From CAVYWD01 sp963772225 (GTDB lineage Bacteria > Myxococcota > Myxococcia > Myxococcales > UBA5297), in contig CAVYWD010000007.1 in NCBI GenBank assembly GCA_963772225.1, positions 1 to 64,000 of the forward strand: a stretch of DNA of 64,000 bases. The letters run 5' to 3'. A program made the position numbers and the translations under genes. Below, piece by piece: positions 46,623 through 55,659 of the stretch. The notes beneath the pieces are model-generated. The model was not told the DNA's origin. It worked only from the letters and a program-made list of their open reading frames with translations, and did no database searches. The stretch's first letter is position 1; each line of letters opens with the position of its first letter.

Positions 46623-47252
46623 ATGGGGCTGCGCCAAGACACGCCGGTGGAACCCGACGAAGACGCCGCTCTGATGCTCCGCGTCCGACGAGGGGACGCG
46701 AGCGCCTTCGAGGCGCTGTACGACCGAAACGCGAGGAGTGTCGTGAGCTTCGTCCACCGCTTCGTGCCAGACCGCGCGCGCGCGGAAGAGCTCGCCCAGG
46801 AGATCTTCCTGAAGGTCTACCGGAGCGCGGGCGCGTACGAACCCAAGGCGAAGTTCAAGACGTTCCTCTTTCGCATCGCCGCCAACCACTGCCTCAACGA
46901 GCGGCGGCGCGGCGAGTACCGCGCCGAGGTCCGCTCCAGCGCCCCCGACGCGGACGCCGACGCGCCGCCGCACGACGCCGCGGGGCCCGAGGCGGACGCG
47001 CCCGACTCGGCCCTGGCCGGCCGCGAGCTCGAGCGCGCGCTGAGCCGGGCGCTCGATGAGCTGGGCGAGCGCGAGCGGGCGGCCTTCGCCATGTGCCGCT
47101 TCGAGGGCATGGCCTACCGCGACATCGCGGAGGCGCTCGGGGCGAGCGAGGCCGCAGTCAAGAGCCTCATCCACCGGGCCACCGTGGCCGTCGCCCGGAG
47201 CCTCACGCCGGTGGTCGGCCAAGATCCGCTCGCGGCTGCGCGAGGAAGGTAA
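46623..47252 (+). CDS. ECF-type RNA polymerase sigma factor (second)
   Basis: 209 aa. Region 2: LRVRRGDASAFEALYDRNAR, RAEELAQEIFLKVYRSAGAY and FLFRIAANHCLNERRR. Region 4: LGERERAAFAMCRFEGMAYR and DIAEALGASEAAVKSLIHRA. Between them is an Asp/Ala-rich linker. The operon continues with an anti-sigma factor and a DUF3106 protein, so this is a classical ECF regulatory module. It is unrelated in sequence detail to the sigma factor at 15657. Confidence 0.92.
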   Translation: MGLRQDTPVEPDEDAALMLRVRRGDASAFEALYDRNARSVVSFVHRFVPDRARAEELAQEIFLKVYRSAGAYEPKAKFKTFLFRIAANHCLNERRRGEYRAEVRSSAPDADADAPPHDAAGPEADAPDSALAGRELERALSRALDELGERERAAFAMCRFEGMAYRDIAEALGASEAAVKSLIHRATVAVARSLTPVVGQDPLAAARGR

Positions 47253-47291
47253 GAACATGTCCGCCATCGAAACCGCGGGAGTTCCGGCGCC

Positions 47292-47786
47292 ATGAGCGAG
47301 CTCGTCCACCTGGAAGAAGAGCTGACCGCCCTGGTCGATGGCGAGCTGCCCGAGCTCGAGCGGGTTCGCGTCGAAGAGCACCTGGCCTCTTGCGCACTCT
47401 GCCGGGGCCGGCGCGACGCGCTCCTTGCGGCCGTCCAGCAAAGCCGCGCGGGGCGGGCGGCCTTCGACGTGGAGCCCTCGGCGGCGCTGCGCCGCAAGGT
47501 GCTCGAGGCCGTCCGCGCCGAGCGCCGGGGGCTTTGGGTTTCGCTGAGCGAGTGGCTGTGGGCGCCGCGGCTCCTGGCGCCGCTCGCCGCCGCCGCGGCG
47601 GGGCTCGCCCTGTTCTTCGCGGTGAGGGCGCCTGTGCCCCAGGACCCGCAGGAGCTCGCCGAGCTCGCGGTGGCGGAGCGGCTCGACGTCCTTTCGGATT
47701 ACGAGCTTTTGTCGGAAGCCGCCGCGGAGGAGATTTCGCCCGAAGACCTTGCCGTGGTGGCCCACCTGCACGAGCTGGGAGACTAG
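47292..47786 (+). CDS. Zinc-finger (zf-HC2-type) anti-sigma factor
   Basis: 164 aa. The cytoplasmic N-terminus carries LVDGELPELERVRVEEHLAS and HLASCALCRGR, the HxxxCxxC motif of zinc-binding anti-sigma domains. One transmembrane helix follows (LLAPLAAAAAGLALFFAV), with an acidic periplasmic C-terminus. It lies 39 bp after the sigma gene, which it is expected to hold at the membrane, and 5 bp before the DUF3106 gene. Confidence 0.88.
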   Translation: MSELVHLEEELTALVDGELPELERVRVEEHLASCALCRGRRDALLAAVQQSRAGRAAFDVEPSAALRRKVLEAVRAERRGLWVSLSEWLWAPRLLAPLAAAAAGLALFFAVRAPVPQDPQELAELAVAERLDVLSDYELLSEAAAEEISPEDLAVVAHLHELGD

Positions 47787-47791
47787 AAGCC

Positions 47792-48274
47792 ATGGTGCGC
47801 CCGGCCCTTCTCGCACTTTGCCTCGCCACCGCCGCGGCCCCTCGGCTCGCCCGCGCCGACCCGGAGCCGACCGCCGCCGAACGCTTCCGGGCCATGCCCG
47901 AGGCGCAGAAGGAGGAGCTGCGCCGCCGCTATCGGGAGCTCCAGAGGCTGCCTTCGGAGCGACGCGCGGAGCTGAAGGAACGGCTGCAAGAGCTGCGCGC
48001 CATGAGCGCCGAGCGCCGCGCCCAGCTGTTCGAGAACTACCGGGCCTACACCCAGCTGCCTCCCGAGCGGCGCAAAGAGCTGGACCGCCGCGCCTCGGAG
48101 CTGCGGCGGTTGCCGCCCGAGGAGCGCGTGCGGCTGCGCGCCGAGCTGCGAGAGGCGATCCGCGCGCACCGCGGCCAGCTCCGGGAGAACGCCCGCAAGT
48201 GGCGCGAGATGAACGACGAGCAGCGGGAGCGCGCCCGCGAGCGGGTGCGCGAGCGGCAGCCGCTTCGGCGCTGA
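47792..48274 (+). CDS. Periplasmic DUF3106 (Arg/Glu-rich helical repeat) protein
   Basis: 160 aa with a signal peptide (LALCLATAAAPRLARA). The mature part is one long helix of repeated units, such as RYRELQRLPSERRAELKERL, RAMSAERRAQLFENYRAY and LPPERRKELDRRASELRRLP, the pattern of DUF3106. Such proteins are usually downstream of sigma/anti-sigma pairs and resemble periplasmic stress sensors of the Spy/CpxP/CnrX type. It could modulate the anti-sigma factor encoded 5 bp upstream. Confidence 0.8.
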   Translation: MVRPALLALCLATAAAPRLARADPEPTAAERFRAMPEAQKEELRRRYRELQRLPSERRAELKERLQELRAMSAERRAQLFENYRAYTQLPPERRKELDRRASELRRLPPEERVRLRAELREAIRAHRGQLRENARKWREMNDEQRERARERVRERQPLRR

Positions 48275-48312
48275 CGGCCAAGCCCGCTCGGCGGCCCCCG
48301 ACCTCAGCTTCC

Positions 48313-48663
48313 TCAGCAGCGAAGCCGGTCAATCAGGGCGTCGAGCCCCTCGGGCTTGCGGAAGGTCTCGTCCACTTCCGGGGGCAGCTGGTCCTGCGGG
48401 AGCTTGCGGCCAGAGAAGATGACCGCGCAGACGATGCCGGGGTGGTCGCGCCGCCACCTTCGGATGAGGTCTTGACCCTTGGCCGCGCCTCAATCGAGCG
48501 CCGCGTCCACGACCAGGTGCGTCACCTCGCCGCGCGCGAGCAACGCCTCCGCAGCAGAGGGCCCCAGGGCAAAGTGGACCTCATCGAAGCTCCGCGCCAA
48601 GAGGCGCGTGAGGAGCGCCCCGAGGTCCGGCTCGTCGTCGACCAGGAGCAGGACGCGTTTCAT
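48313..48663 (-). pseudogene. Single-domain response regulator with an in-frame TGA
   Basis: From the ATG at 48663 (AGAGG upstream) the frame reads KRVLLLVDDEPDLGALLTRL, THLVVDAALD with the phospho-acceptor D53, then TGA at 48490-48492 (codon 58), and continues in frame as GAAKGQDLIRRWRRDHPG, CAVIFSGRKLPQD and ETFRKPEGLDALIDRL to a stop at 48313. The Lys of FRKPEG and the Ser of FSG are the usual conserved residues, so a single nonsense change interrupts an otherwise complete 116-codon CheY-like receiver. It could be a true pseudogene or a base error (TGG). Confidence 0.75.
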
Positions 48664-48806
48664 TCGACCTCTTCCTCTGGCGGAGGATTATCCGTGGCAG
48701 GCTCGCCTTGTCCAGCGGCGCCTCTATTCTAGGAATTCCAAGCTTGCGGAGGGCGCCGCGCGAGCCGATGCTCTGCGCGGGGCGTCACCTGAGGGAATCT
48801 TCATCC

Positions 48807-49676
48807 ATGAACACGTCCTTGAAAGCGGTGCTTCGCGTCGATTGCCAGGACCGGCCAGGGCTGGTCGCCGACGTGTCCGCCCTGCTGTTCAGGCTCGGCG
48901 CCAACGTCCTGCACGCGGACGAGCACATCGACTCCGAGGCCAACACCTTCTTTCAGCGCCTGGAGTTCCTGCCTCCGCCGGCCGCGCTCCAGGGCGACGG
49001 CCGCGCGGCGTTCGCCGAGGAGGTGGGCCGCGCCTGCGCGCGCTGGAGCATGCGCTGGTCGCTTCGCTTCTCAAACGAGCGGCGCAGGGTCGCGCTGCTC
49101 GTCTCCCGGCGCGGGCACTGCGCCCTCGACCTGCTCCAGCGGCACCGCGAGGGCGAGCTCGCCTGCGACATCCCCGTGGTCCTCTCCAACCACCCGGACC
49201 TGAGGCAGGAGGTGGAGCGGCGCGGCTACGCCTTCGCCTGCGAGCCCATCGCCGCCGGCGACAAGGCCGGGCAGGAGGCGCGCATCCTCCAGCGCCTGGC
49301 CGCCGACAAGATCGACCTGGTGGTCCTCGCTCGCTACATGCAAGTCCTCTCGCCCGCGTTCGTGGACGGTTGGGCCGAGCGGATCATCAACATCCACCAC
49401 AGCTTCCTGCCGGCCTTCGCCGGCGCCGAGCCGTACCGGCAGGCTTACCGGCGCGGCGTGAAGCTCATCGGCGCCACCAGCCACTTCGTCACCCGCGAGC
49501 TGGACGAGGGACCCATCATCGCGCAGAGCGTGGAGCGGGTGAGCCACCGCGACTCGGTGGAGGACCTGGAACGCATGGGTCGCGACCTGGAGCGCATGGT
49601 GCTGGCCCACGCGCTGCGCTGCTTCCTGCAGGACCGCATCATCGCCTACGGCAACAAGACGGTCGTCTTCGACTGA
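48807..49676 (+). CDS. purU: Formyltetrahydrofolate deformylase
   Basis: 289 aa. N-terminal ACT domain (LRVDCQDRPGLVADVSALLF) and a formyl hydrolase domain with NHPDLRQEVERRGYAF, LVVLARYMQVLSP, IINIHHSFLPAFAGAEPY and GATSHFVTRELDEGPIIAQS. The HxSFLP and the Asp of DEGPI are the catalytic elements. It hydrolyses 10-formyl-THF to formate and THF, balancing one-carbon units and supplying formate for PurT in purine synthesis. It is 7 bp upstream of the hybrid signalling gene. Confidence 0.95.
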   Translation: MNTSLKAVLRVDCQDRPGLVADVSALLFRLGANVLHADEHIDSEANTFFQRLEFLPPPAALQGDGRAAFAEEVGRACARWSMRWSLRFSNERRRVALLVSRRGHCALDLLQRHREGELACDIPVVLSNHPDLRQEVERRGYAFACEPIAAGDKAGQEARILQRLAADKIDLVVLARYMQVLSPAFVDGWAERIINIHHSFLPAFAGAEPYRQAYRRGVKLIGATSHFVTRELDEGPIIAQSVERVSHRDSVEDLERMGRDLERMVLAHALRCFLQDRIIAYGNKTVVFD

Positions 49677-49683
49677 GAGGCCC

Positions 49684-52068
49684 ATGGCCGGCACCGTCAT
49701 CCTGACCAGCGAAGAACTGGCCGTGCGGTACGACCTCGTCCGGGCCTTGTCGCGGCGCGGCCTGGAGGTCCGGCTGGCGCGCAGCGGGTGGGAGTTTGTC
49801 CTGGCGGCGGGGCGGGAGGTGCCCGGCCTCATGGTGCTGGAGTACTGGCTGCCCGACATGCTGGGCGACGAGGTGCTCGAGCTCGTGCGGCGCGAGCCGG
49901 AGCTCTCGTCGGTCCCGGTCATCCTGCACGGCGCGGGGGTCAGCGCCGAGGTCCGCGACCGCTGCGCCAAGCTCGGCCCGGTCCATCTTCAGACCGACCG
50001 GGCGGGTCGCGCCGAGTTTCTGGCGGACCTGTTCGCCCAGCTTCAGCTGCGCGAGCGCCGGGAGCGGCGGGTGGAGGTGCGGCTACCGGTGGAGGTGCGC
50101 GCCGGAGAGAAACGGAGGGGCGGCACCGCCGTCCAGCTCTCGAACCTGGGCGCCGCGGTGGAGTGCGCCTTCGAGCTCTCCGAGGGCGACGCGGTGGAGC
50201 TCGCGTTCCCCGCCATCGGCGAGGCCCCGGCGGCGGTCGCCGCGTCGGCCGTGTGCAGCGTGGTCCGGGAGGCCGGGCGGACCACCCTGGGGCTCGAGTT
50301 CACCGATCCCGAGGCCATCCGAGACCTTCTCCAGGTCTACCTGAAGCACGGCGCGGAGCTCGGCGAGCGGCTGGAGCGCATCGAGCGCTTCCCGGCGCTC
50401 CCCGCGGTGGCGGCGCGCATCCTCGAGGTGAGCCTGCGCGAGGACGCCGACCTCCAGGAGCTGGTCGCGCTGGTGCGCAACGACCCGGCGCTGGCGAGCC
50501 ACCTCATCCGCCTGGCCAATTCCGCCGCGTACCACTTCGCCTCGAAGGTGACGGCGGTGGAGCGGGCGGCGGCCCTGCTGGGGATCGGCGCGGTGCGCAA
50601 CGCGGTGCTGGGGGTCACCGTGTTTCGCCACCTGTCGCACGACGCGGCGGGCCGGCTCGCCCACGAGCTCTGGCAGCACTCGGTGGCGGTGGCGCTGGGC
50701 TGCGAGAAGCTGGCCGCGCGCTTCGGCGTCGAGCCCGGCGAAGGCTTCGCCCTGGGGCTCTTGCACGACGTGGGCAAGTTCGTCCTCCTGGCCGCCTTCT
50801 TCCGCGAAGGCGAGGGCTGGGCAGGCCGCGCCCCGGCGGAGCACCTGGCGCTGGACCGAGAGCGCGAGCTCTTCGGGATGGACCACGCGCAGGTGGGGGC
50901 CCACATCCTCGCGCGCTGGGGTGTGCCCGAGTCGCTGCACGAGTGCGTGCGCGCCCACCACGACACGGACGCGGCCAAGGAGGCGCACCCCCGCGCCCCG
51001 GCGCTGCGGCTGCTGCAGGCGGCCGAGGCGCTGGCCGTCGATTCGCACCTGGGCCTGGGCGCCGGCGAGGTGGGCCGGGCGCCTTCGGGCGAGCTCGCGG
51101 GAAAGGAGACCGAGGGGCTGCGCGTCGGCCTGTACCGCGACCTGGCGCGGGTCTTTGCGGAGTTCGGGCGGCCGGTGGAGGCGCTGGACCTGTGCAACGA
51201 GGTGGTGGAGCGGGCCAACCAGCGGCTGTGCGCGCAGCTGGCGGAGGCCGAGGCCCACAACGAGATGCTGCGCTTGGCGTACGAGCGCGCCCGCCACCAG
51301 TTGATGAGCCTGGTGCAGACCGAGAAGTACCACGCGCTGGGCCGCCTGAGCCGGGGCCTCGCCCACGAGATCAACAACCCCCTCTCGGCGGCGCTGGCGA
51401 ACCTCCACTCGCTGGGCGCCTACGCGGTGACGCTGGCGAGCGCGGCCCTGGGCGGCCCGTCCAAGCCCGAGGAGCTCAAGGAGATCGCCTCGGACCTGCC
51501 GGCGGTGCTCGAGGACATCGAGTCCGGGCTGCAGCGGGTCCAGGCGGTCGCGCGGGCGCTGAAGGCTTTCGACCGCGACGGCTCGCGGCGCCTGGAGCTC
51601 GCCCACCTGCGGCCGTGCGTCCAGGAGGCGCTGCAGCTGGCGGGGCCGAGCCGGCCCGGGGGCGTGAAGATCCGCGTCGGCGAAGGGCAGGTGCGCGAGC
51701 TGCTCATCGACCGCGGCGGCATGGTGCGGTCGCTGGTGGAGCTCATCCTCAACGCCTTCGCGGCCATGCCCGAGGGCGGCGCGCTCGACATCGACCTGCG
51801 CGAGGAGGCCGCCTCGGCGCTCGTCGTCCTGCGCGACACCGGCGAGGGCATCAGCGAGGAGAACCTCGCGCGGGTGTTCGAGCCGTTCTTCACCACCCGG
51901 CCCATGGGCTCCGGGCGAGGGCTGGGGTTGAGCTTTGCGTACGCGGCGGTGAGCCGGATGCACGGCACCCTGGAGATCAGCTCGGTGCGCGGGCAGGGGA
52001 CGGTCGTGCAGGTCCGGCTGCCGCTTTCGAGCGCGGAGCGCCCGGCGCCTTCGTCCGTGCCGGGGTGA
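49684..52068 (+). CDS. Four-domain signalling protein: pseudo-receiver, PilZ, HDOD and histidine kinase
   Basis: 794 aa. Residues 1-125 resemble a response-regulator receiver, but the phospho-acceptor Asp is replaced by Glu (LMVLEYWLPDMLG, E53) and the acidic pair near residue 9 is reduced. Residues 125-225 are PilZ-like (RRERRVEVRLPVEV, LGLEFTDP). About 235-430 is an HDOD domain (LPALPAVAARILEV, GLLHDVGKF). The C-terminus is a histidine kinase: LSRGLAHEINNPLSAAL (H-box), LVELILNAFAAM (N-box), VVLRDTGEGIS, VFEPFFTT and GSGRGLGLS. The Glu may lock the receiver in an active-like state. The PilZ part suggests a cyclic-di-GMP input. Confidence 0.85.
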   Translation: MAGTVILTSEELAVRYDLVRALSRRGLEVRLARSGWEFVLAAGREVPGLMVLEYWLPDMLGDEVLELVRREPELSSVPVILHGAGVSAEVRDRCAKLGPVHLQTDRAGRAEFLADLFAQLQLRERRERRVEVRLPVEVRAGEKRRGGTAVQLSNLGAAVECAFELSEGDAVELAFPAIGEAPAAVAASAVCSVVREAGRTTLGLEFTDPEAIRDLLQVYLKHGAELGERLERIERFPALPAVAARILEVSLREDADLQELVALVRNDPALASHLIRLANSAAYHFASKVTAVERAAALLGIGAVRNAVLGVTVFRHLSHDAAGRLAHELWQHSVAVALGCEKLAARFGVEPGEGFALGLLHDVGKFVLLAAFFREGEGWAGRAPAEHLALDRERELFGMDHAQVGAHILARWGVPESLHECVRAHHDTDAAKEAHPRAPALRLLQAAEALAVDSHLGLGAGEVGRAPSGELAGKETEGLRVGLYRDLARVFAEFGRPVEALDLCNEVVERANQRLCAQLAEAEAHNEMLRLAYERARHQLMSLVQTEKYHALGRLSRGLAHEINNPLSAALANLHSLGAYAVTLASAALGGPSKPEELKEIASDLPAVLEDIESGLQRVQAVARALKAFDRDGSRRLELAHLRPCVQEALQLAGPSRPGGVKIRVGEGQVRELLIDRGGMVRSLVELILNAFAAMPEGGALDIDLREEAASALVVLRDTGEGISEENLARVFEPFFTTRPMGSGRGLGLSFAYAAVSRMHGTLEISSVRGQGTVVQVRLPLSSAERPAPSSVPG

Positions 52069-52115
52069 CTCGAAACCGCTGGACCGGAGCGCCAGGCTCA
52101 TCGGCTTTCGCGGCT

Positions 52116-52862
52116 TCACTCGGCCAGCCGCCCCGCCAGCCGCGCTCGATTCGGGTCTTCGAGCAACTGCACGAAGCAGGCAATCTGCGCCGCGGCGAAG
52201 AGGCCCTCGAGCGACGCGCTCGCGAGCTCGAGCCCGAAGCGCGTCGCCAGGGGCGACGGCTCGGGCAACAGCGATGAGAGCGCCCAGAGCACGGCCGAAG
52301 GCGCTCCGGCCGTCGCCAGCGCCAGGGCCAATCGGAAGCGCGCTCCGAATGCCATGGCCCGGCTGCGGCGCAAGACCTGATTCGCGTCGAGCCGCGTCGC
52401 CGCGAGGAGCGGCGTCGCGAGGCAGAAATGGAGCGCCACGAGAATTCCGGGAAAGCCGAGCAGGAGCAGCCCCAGGCCCACCATCAAGCTCGAGAAGACG
52501 CCCGCCGCGGCCGCCGCCGGCCAGCGCGACAGCGCGAACGCGAGGGCCCGGCGCAGGTCCACGCGCTGGCCGCGCGCCCGCGCGAGGTAGAGGCGCGCCA
52601 CGGCCACGCCGGCCGCGAGGCCCGCGGTGAGCTGAACGGGCGCCGCGAGCTGAGAGCGGTCGAGCCCCGTGAGCGCCCAGCGATCGCCCAGCGCCTCCAC
52701 TCCGGTGAAGAGGAGCGCCGTCGCCGAAAAGGCCGGCGCCGCCGCGGGGAGCGCGCCCCACCACAGGGCGAAGGCGCGCCGCAGCGCCGCGCCGACGTCC
52801 AGGGGCGCGGCCCCGGCGCCGCGGAGGGAGCTCGAGCGGTCCGCTGTCGGTGGGCTTGTCAT
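52116..52862 (-). CDS. Multispanning membrane protein of unknown function
   Basis: 248 aa with about five hydrophobic segments (AAPAFSATALLFTGVEALG, AAAAAGVFSSLMVGLGLLLL, FPGILVALHFCLATPLL). A cytoplasmic stretch LRRALAFALSRW and an Arg-rich loop (RSRAMAFGARFRL) resemble the DUF975/glycerophosphoryl-diester-phosphodiesterase membrane-domain type, but this is not firm. It converges with the preceding signalling gene after 47 bp. Confidence 0.55.
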   Translation of the reverse strand: MTSPPTADRSSSLRGAGAAPLDVGAALRRAFALWWGALPAAAPAFSATALLFTGVEALGDRWALTGLDRSQLAAPVQLTAGLAAGVAVARLYLARARGQRVDLRRALAFALSRWPAAAAAGVFSSLMVGLGLLLLGFPGILVALHFCLATPLLAATRLDANQVLRRSRAMAFGARFRLALALATAGAPSAVLWALSSLLPEPSPLATRFGLELASASLEGLFAAAQIACFVQLLEDPNRARLAGRLAE

Positions 52863-52946
52863 TCGCTGCCCCGACGGCTACCCCAGGGCGGCGCCGGCCT
52901 GCAAGCGTTTGCCGGCGCGCTGGCTGGGGGCGCACAATGGCGCCGC

Positions 52947-53496
52947 ATGCGCCGCCTCCTCCTTGCCGCCGGACTTTGGCTCGCCCTCCCCGCCAGCCGC
53001 CCAGCCGATTTACCGATGGATCGACGCGCAGGGCGAAGAGCACTTCACCGACGACCCGGCCAGCATCCCCGCCGAGTATCGCAAGGTCGCCCAGCCGATG
53101 CGCGGGTTCGAGGCGCGCAAGAGCCCCGCGCTTGGGCCGAGCGCCGCCCCAGCCATGACGCCCGACCCGTCGGCCGCTGCCGAGGAGGCGCAGCGCCGAG
53201 AGCAGGAGGTCGCCCGCGAGAAGCGTTGGCGCGAGGCCTTCCGCGCCGCCCGCGAGAAGGTCGCCACCCTCGAGCGGGCGCTCGCCGCCGACCGCGCGAA
53301 GGTCGCCGACCCGGCCGCCGCGGGGATGCCTTTGCGCCGCCTCGCCGACGGCACCATCCTCCCGAGCTTCGAGTACGAGGCCGCGCAGCAGCGCGTCGCA
53401 CGGAACGAGGCCGAGCTGGCTCGGGCGCAAGAAGCGCTGGAGGACCTCGACCGGAGCGCCTCCCGCGAGGCGGTGCCCCAGGAATGGCGCCGCTGA
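52947..53496 (+). CDS. DUF4124-domain periplasmic protein, frameshifted at the signal peptide
   Basis: The signal peptide (RRLLLAAGLWLALPAS) is read in one frame and the mature domain (AQPIYRWIDAQGEEHFTDDP) in another; the junction is at about 53005, and the total length implies one extra base in the CCGCCC run. The DUF4124 domain is followed by a charged coiled coil (EEAQRREQEVAREKRWREAF, EDLDRSASREAVPQ). Such proteins are exported and often linked to cell-wall enzymes. Correcting the indel gives a normal protein of about 182 aa. Confidence 0.7.
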
Positions 53497-53590
53497 AATC
53501 GCCGAACGTGAATTGCCGAGGGCGCTCCCGCCACCCGTTCTGGTGTAGTCTTTTGAGCCTCCCTCTTGGCATCACGGCACGTCCTACCGC

Positions 53591-54310
53591 ATGAGCGAAA
53601 AAGCGCCCGAGCTCTCCGTCGTCATCCCGGTTTACAACGAGTCCTCCATCGTCCAGTCCGCGGCCGAGGAGCTCTGTGCGGTGCTCGAGGCCCAGGGCGC
53701 CGACTTCGAGCTGATCCTGGCCGAGAACGGCTCGAAGGACTCCACCGCCGCCCTCGTCGACGCGCTCTCCCAGCGCCTGCCGCGGGTGCGCGCGCTCCAC
53801 GTCGGCGAGCCGAACTACGGCAAAGCCCTGCGCGAGGGCATCCGCGCCGCGCGCGGCACCTTCGTGCTGTGCGACGAGATCGACCTGTGCGACGCGGACT
53901 TCTACGACCGCGCGCTGCCGCACCTGCGCTCGGGCGACGCGGAGCTCGTGGTCGGCAGCAAGGCGGCCCGCGGCGCGCGCGACGAGCGGCCGCTCCTGCG
54001 CCGCGCCGGCACCAAGGTCATCAACGGCATCCTGCGGCTCTCGGTCGGCTTCAAGGGCACCGACACCCACGGGCTCAAGGCGTTCCGGCGCGAGCGGCTG
54101 CTCGAGGTGGTCGACGCGTGCCTGGTGGACCGCGACATGTTCGCCAGCGAGTTCGTCATCCGCGCGGGCCGGATGGGCCGCCGGGTCCTGGAGATCCCCG
54201 TGGTGGTCCAGGAGAAGCGCCGGCCCACCATCAACCTGGTCCGCCGCGTGCCCAACGTGCTCAAGAACGTCGCGCGGCTCGTGTATTACATCCGCATCCG
54301 CGGCGGGTGA
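53591..54310 (+). CDS. Family 2 glycosyltransferase (DPM1-like)
   Basis: 239 aa. It starts with LSVVIPVYNESSIV and has ELILAENGSKDSTAALVD, GEPNYGKALREGIRAARGTF, CDEIDLCDADFY and KAFRRERLLEVVDACLVDRD, the usual order of dolichyl-phosphate mannose synthase-like enzymes. No membrane segment is evident apart from the C-terminal region. It is 6 bp upstream of a polysaccharide deacetylase, so the two probably act on the same glycan or glycolipid. Confidence 0.87.
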   Translation: MSEKAPELSVVIPVYNESSIVQSAAEELCAVLEAQGADFELILAENGSKDSTAALVDALSQRLPRVRALHVGEPNYGKALREGIRAARGTFVLCDEIDLCDADFYDRALPHLRSGDAELVVGSKAARGARDERPLLRRAGTKVINGILRLSVGFKGTDTHGLKAFRRERLLEVVDACLVDRDMFASEFVIRAGRMGRRVLEIPVVVQEKRRPTINLVRRVPNVLKNVARLVYYIRIRGG

Positions 54311-54316
54311 GCGCCC

Positions 54317-55252
54317 TTGCGCCTGGCCTCGGTCAGCGTCGATCTCGACTCGCTTCCCCACTACTGCCGCATCCACGGCCTGGACCCGGCCGCGCTCTCC
54401 GAGCGGGCCCGGCGCCAGGTCTACCGCGAGGCGCTCCCGCGCTTCCTGGACCTCTTCGCCGAGCTCGGGCTCTCGGCCACGCTCTTCGCCGTGGGCGCCG
54501 ACCTCGAGGAGGACCCGGCGTCCGCGGCGGCCGTCGGCGAGGCTGCGCGCGCGGGCCACGAGATCGGCAACCACTCCGGGGCGCACGACTACGCCTTCAC
54601 CCGTTGGAGCTCAAACGACATCGACGCCGACGTCGCGCGCGGCGAGCGCGCCTGCCAGGCCGCGTGCGGCGCGCGGCCCAAGGGCTTCCGCGCGCCCGGC
54701 TACGCGCTCACCGCCCCGCTCCTCCAGGTGCTCGCGGCGCGCGGCTATCTCTACGACTCCTCGGCCTTCCCGGCGGCGCCCTATTACCTCGCGAAGGCCG
54801 CGGTCATGGGTGGGCTCGCCGTCCTGGGTCGGCCTTCGCGCGCCATGTTGGACCGCCCGCGCGTGCTCTTCGCCCCGCGGGAGCCCTACCGCCCCCGGAG
54901 AGACGAGCCTTACGCGCGGGGCGACCTGCCGCTCGTCGAGCTGCCCGTTGCGGTGGCGGCGTGGACCCGCCTGCCGTTCATCGGCACCGCCATCGTGGGC
55001 CTGCCCGAGGGCGCCGCCGCGCTCGTCGAGCGGGGCGTCCGGGGGCTCGCCCACGTGAACCTCGAGCTCCATGGCATCGACCTGCTCGACGCCTCGGACG
55101 TCGGGTTCCCGCCGCTTCAGCGCGCCCAGCGCGAGCTCGCCGTCCCGGCCAGAGAAAAGCGCCGGCGGCTCAATGCCGTGCTGCAGCGGCTGCGGGGCGA
55201 GCGCGAGGGGGTCTCGCTCGAGGTCGCCGCGCAGCGCTTCGCCGGCCGCTGA
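54317..55252 (+). CDS. Polysaccharide deacetylase family protein
   Basis: 311 aa; TTG start at 54317. The NodB-like catalytic motifs are VSVDLDSLPHYC (Asp), GHEIGNHSGAHDYAFT (metal His pair NHxxxHD), KGFRAPGYALT and a late LELHGIDLLD. The order and length fit metal-dependent N-deacetylases. It follows the glycosyltransferase by 6 bp, suggesting a shared pathway (cell-surface glycan or glycolipid editing). Confidence 0.87.
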   Translation: MRLASVSVDLDSLPHYCRIHGLDPAALSERARRQVYREALPRFLDLFAELGLSATLFAVGADLEEDPASAAAVGEAARAGHEIGNHSGAHDYAFTRWSSNDIDADVARGERACQAACGARPKGFRAPGYALTAPLLQVLAARGYLYDSSAFPAAPYYLAKAAVMGGLAVLGRPSRAMLDRPRVLFAPREPYRPRRDEPYARGDLPLVELPVAVAAWTRLPFIGTAIVGLPEGAAALVERGVRGLAHVNLELHGIDLLDASDVGFPPLQRAQRELAVPAREKRRRLNAVLQRLRGEREGVSLEVAAQRFAGR

Positions 55253-55262
55253 CGGGCGACCG

Positions 55263-55658
55263 TCAGCGCGCGTCGATCGCGAAGAGGCTGAACGAGCACC
55301 GATAGGACGACGGGAGCCCGCGGTCGAAGACTTTTATGGTCACGTCTCGCGAGGGCGCCGTGAAGTCGATGGTATTGGGGCCGGCGACGAGCTGGTACTC
55401 GGCGCCGCCGATCTGCGCCGAGAACCCGACCACCGAGGGGTCGTCGAAGGGCCGCCGCGAGGGCGCGTGGTCGCGGCTGACCGGCCGGCAGGCCCCGTCG
55501 GCCAAGAAGCGATAGCGCTGGCCCGGCACGAGCCCCCTGGCTCTCAGGGTGAGGCTCTCGCCGCGCTCCACCTTGCCGCCGAGCTCGATGTGCCGGGGGC
55601 CGGCCGCAGGACCGGCGGGGGCGGCGCAGAGCATCAGGAAAAGGGCCAGGGCGACCAT
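55263..55658 (-). CDS. Small exported beta-rich protein of unknown function
   Basis: 131 aa with a signal peptide (LALFLMLCAAPAGPAAG). The mature part alternates strands (ELGGKVERGESLTLRARGLV, YQLVAGPNTIDFTAPSRDV, TIKVFDRGL). It starts 1 bp after the recR stop on the same strand, so it is likely co-transcribed with recR. No family was recognised. Confidence 0.55.
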   Translation of the reverse strand: MVALALFLMLCAAPAGPAAGPRHIELGGKVERGESLTLRARGLVPGQRYRFLADGACRPVSRDHAPSRRPFDDPSVVGFSAQIGGAEYQLVAGPNTIDFTAPSRDVTIKVFDRGLPSSYRCSFSLFAIDAR

Positions 55659-55659
55659 G

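Noticed and set aside
48490..48492. TGA in the receiver gene as a selenocysteine codon
   Set aside because: No redox motif at this position in receivers and no selenocysteine-type hairpin recognised downstream; a base change or error is simpler.
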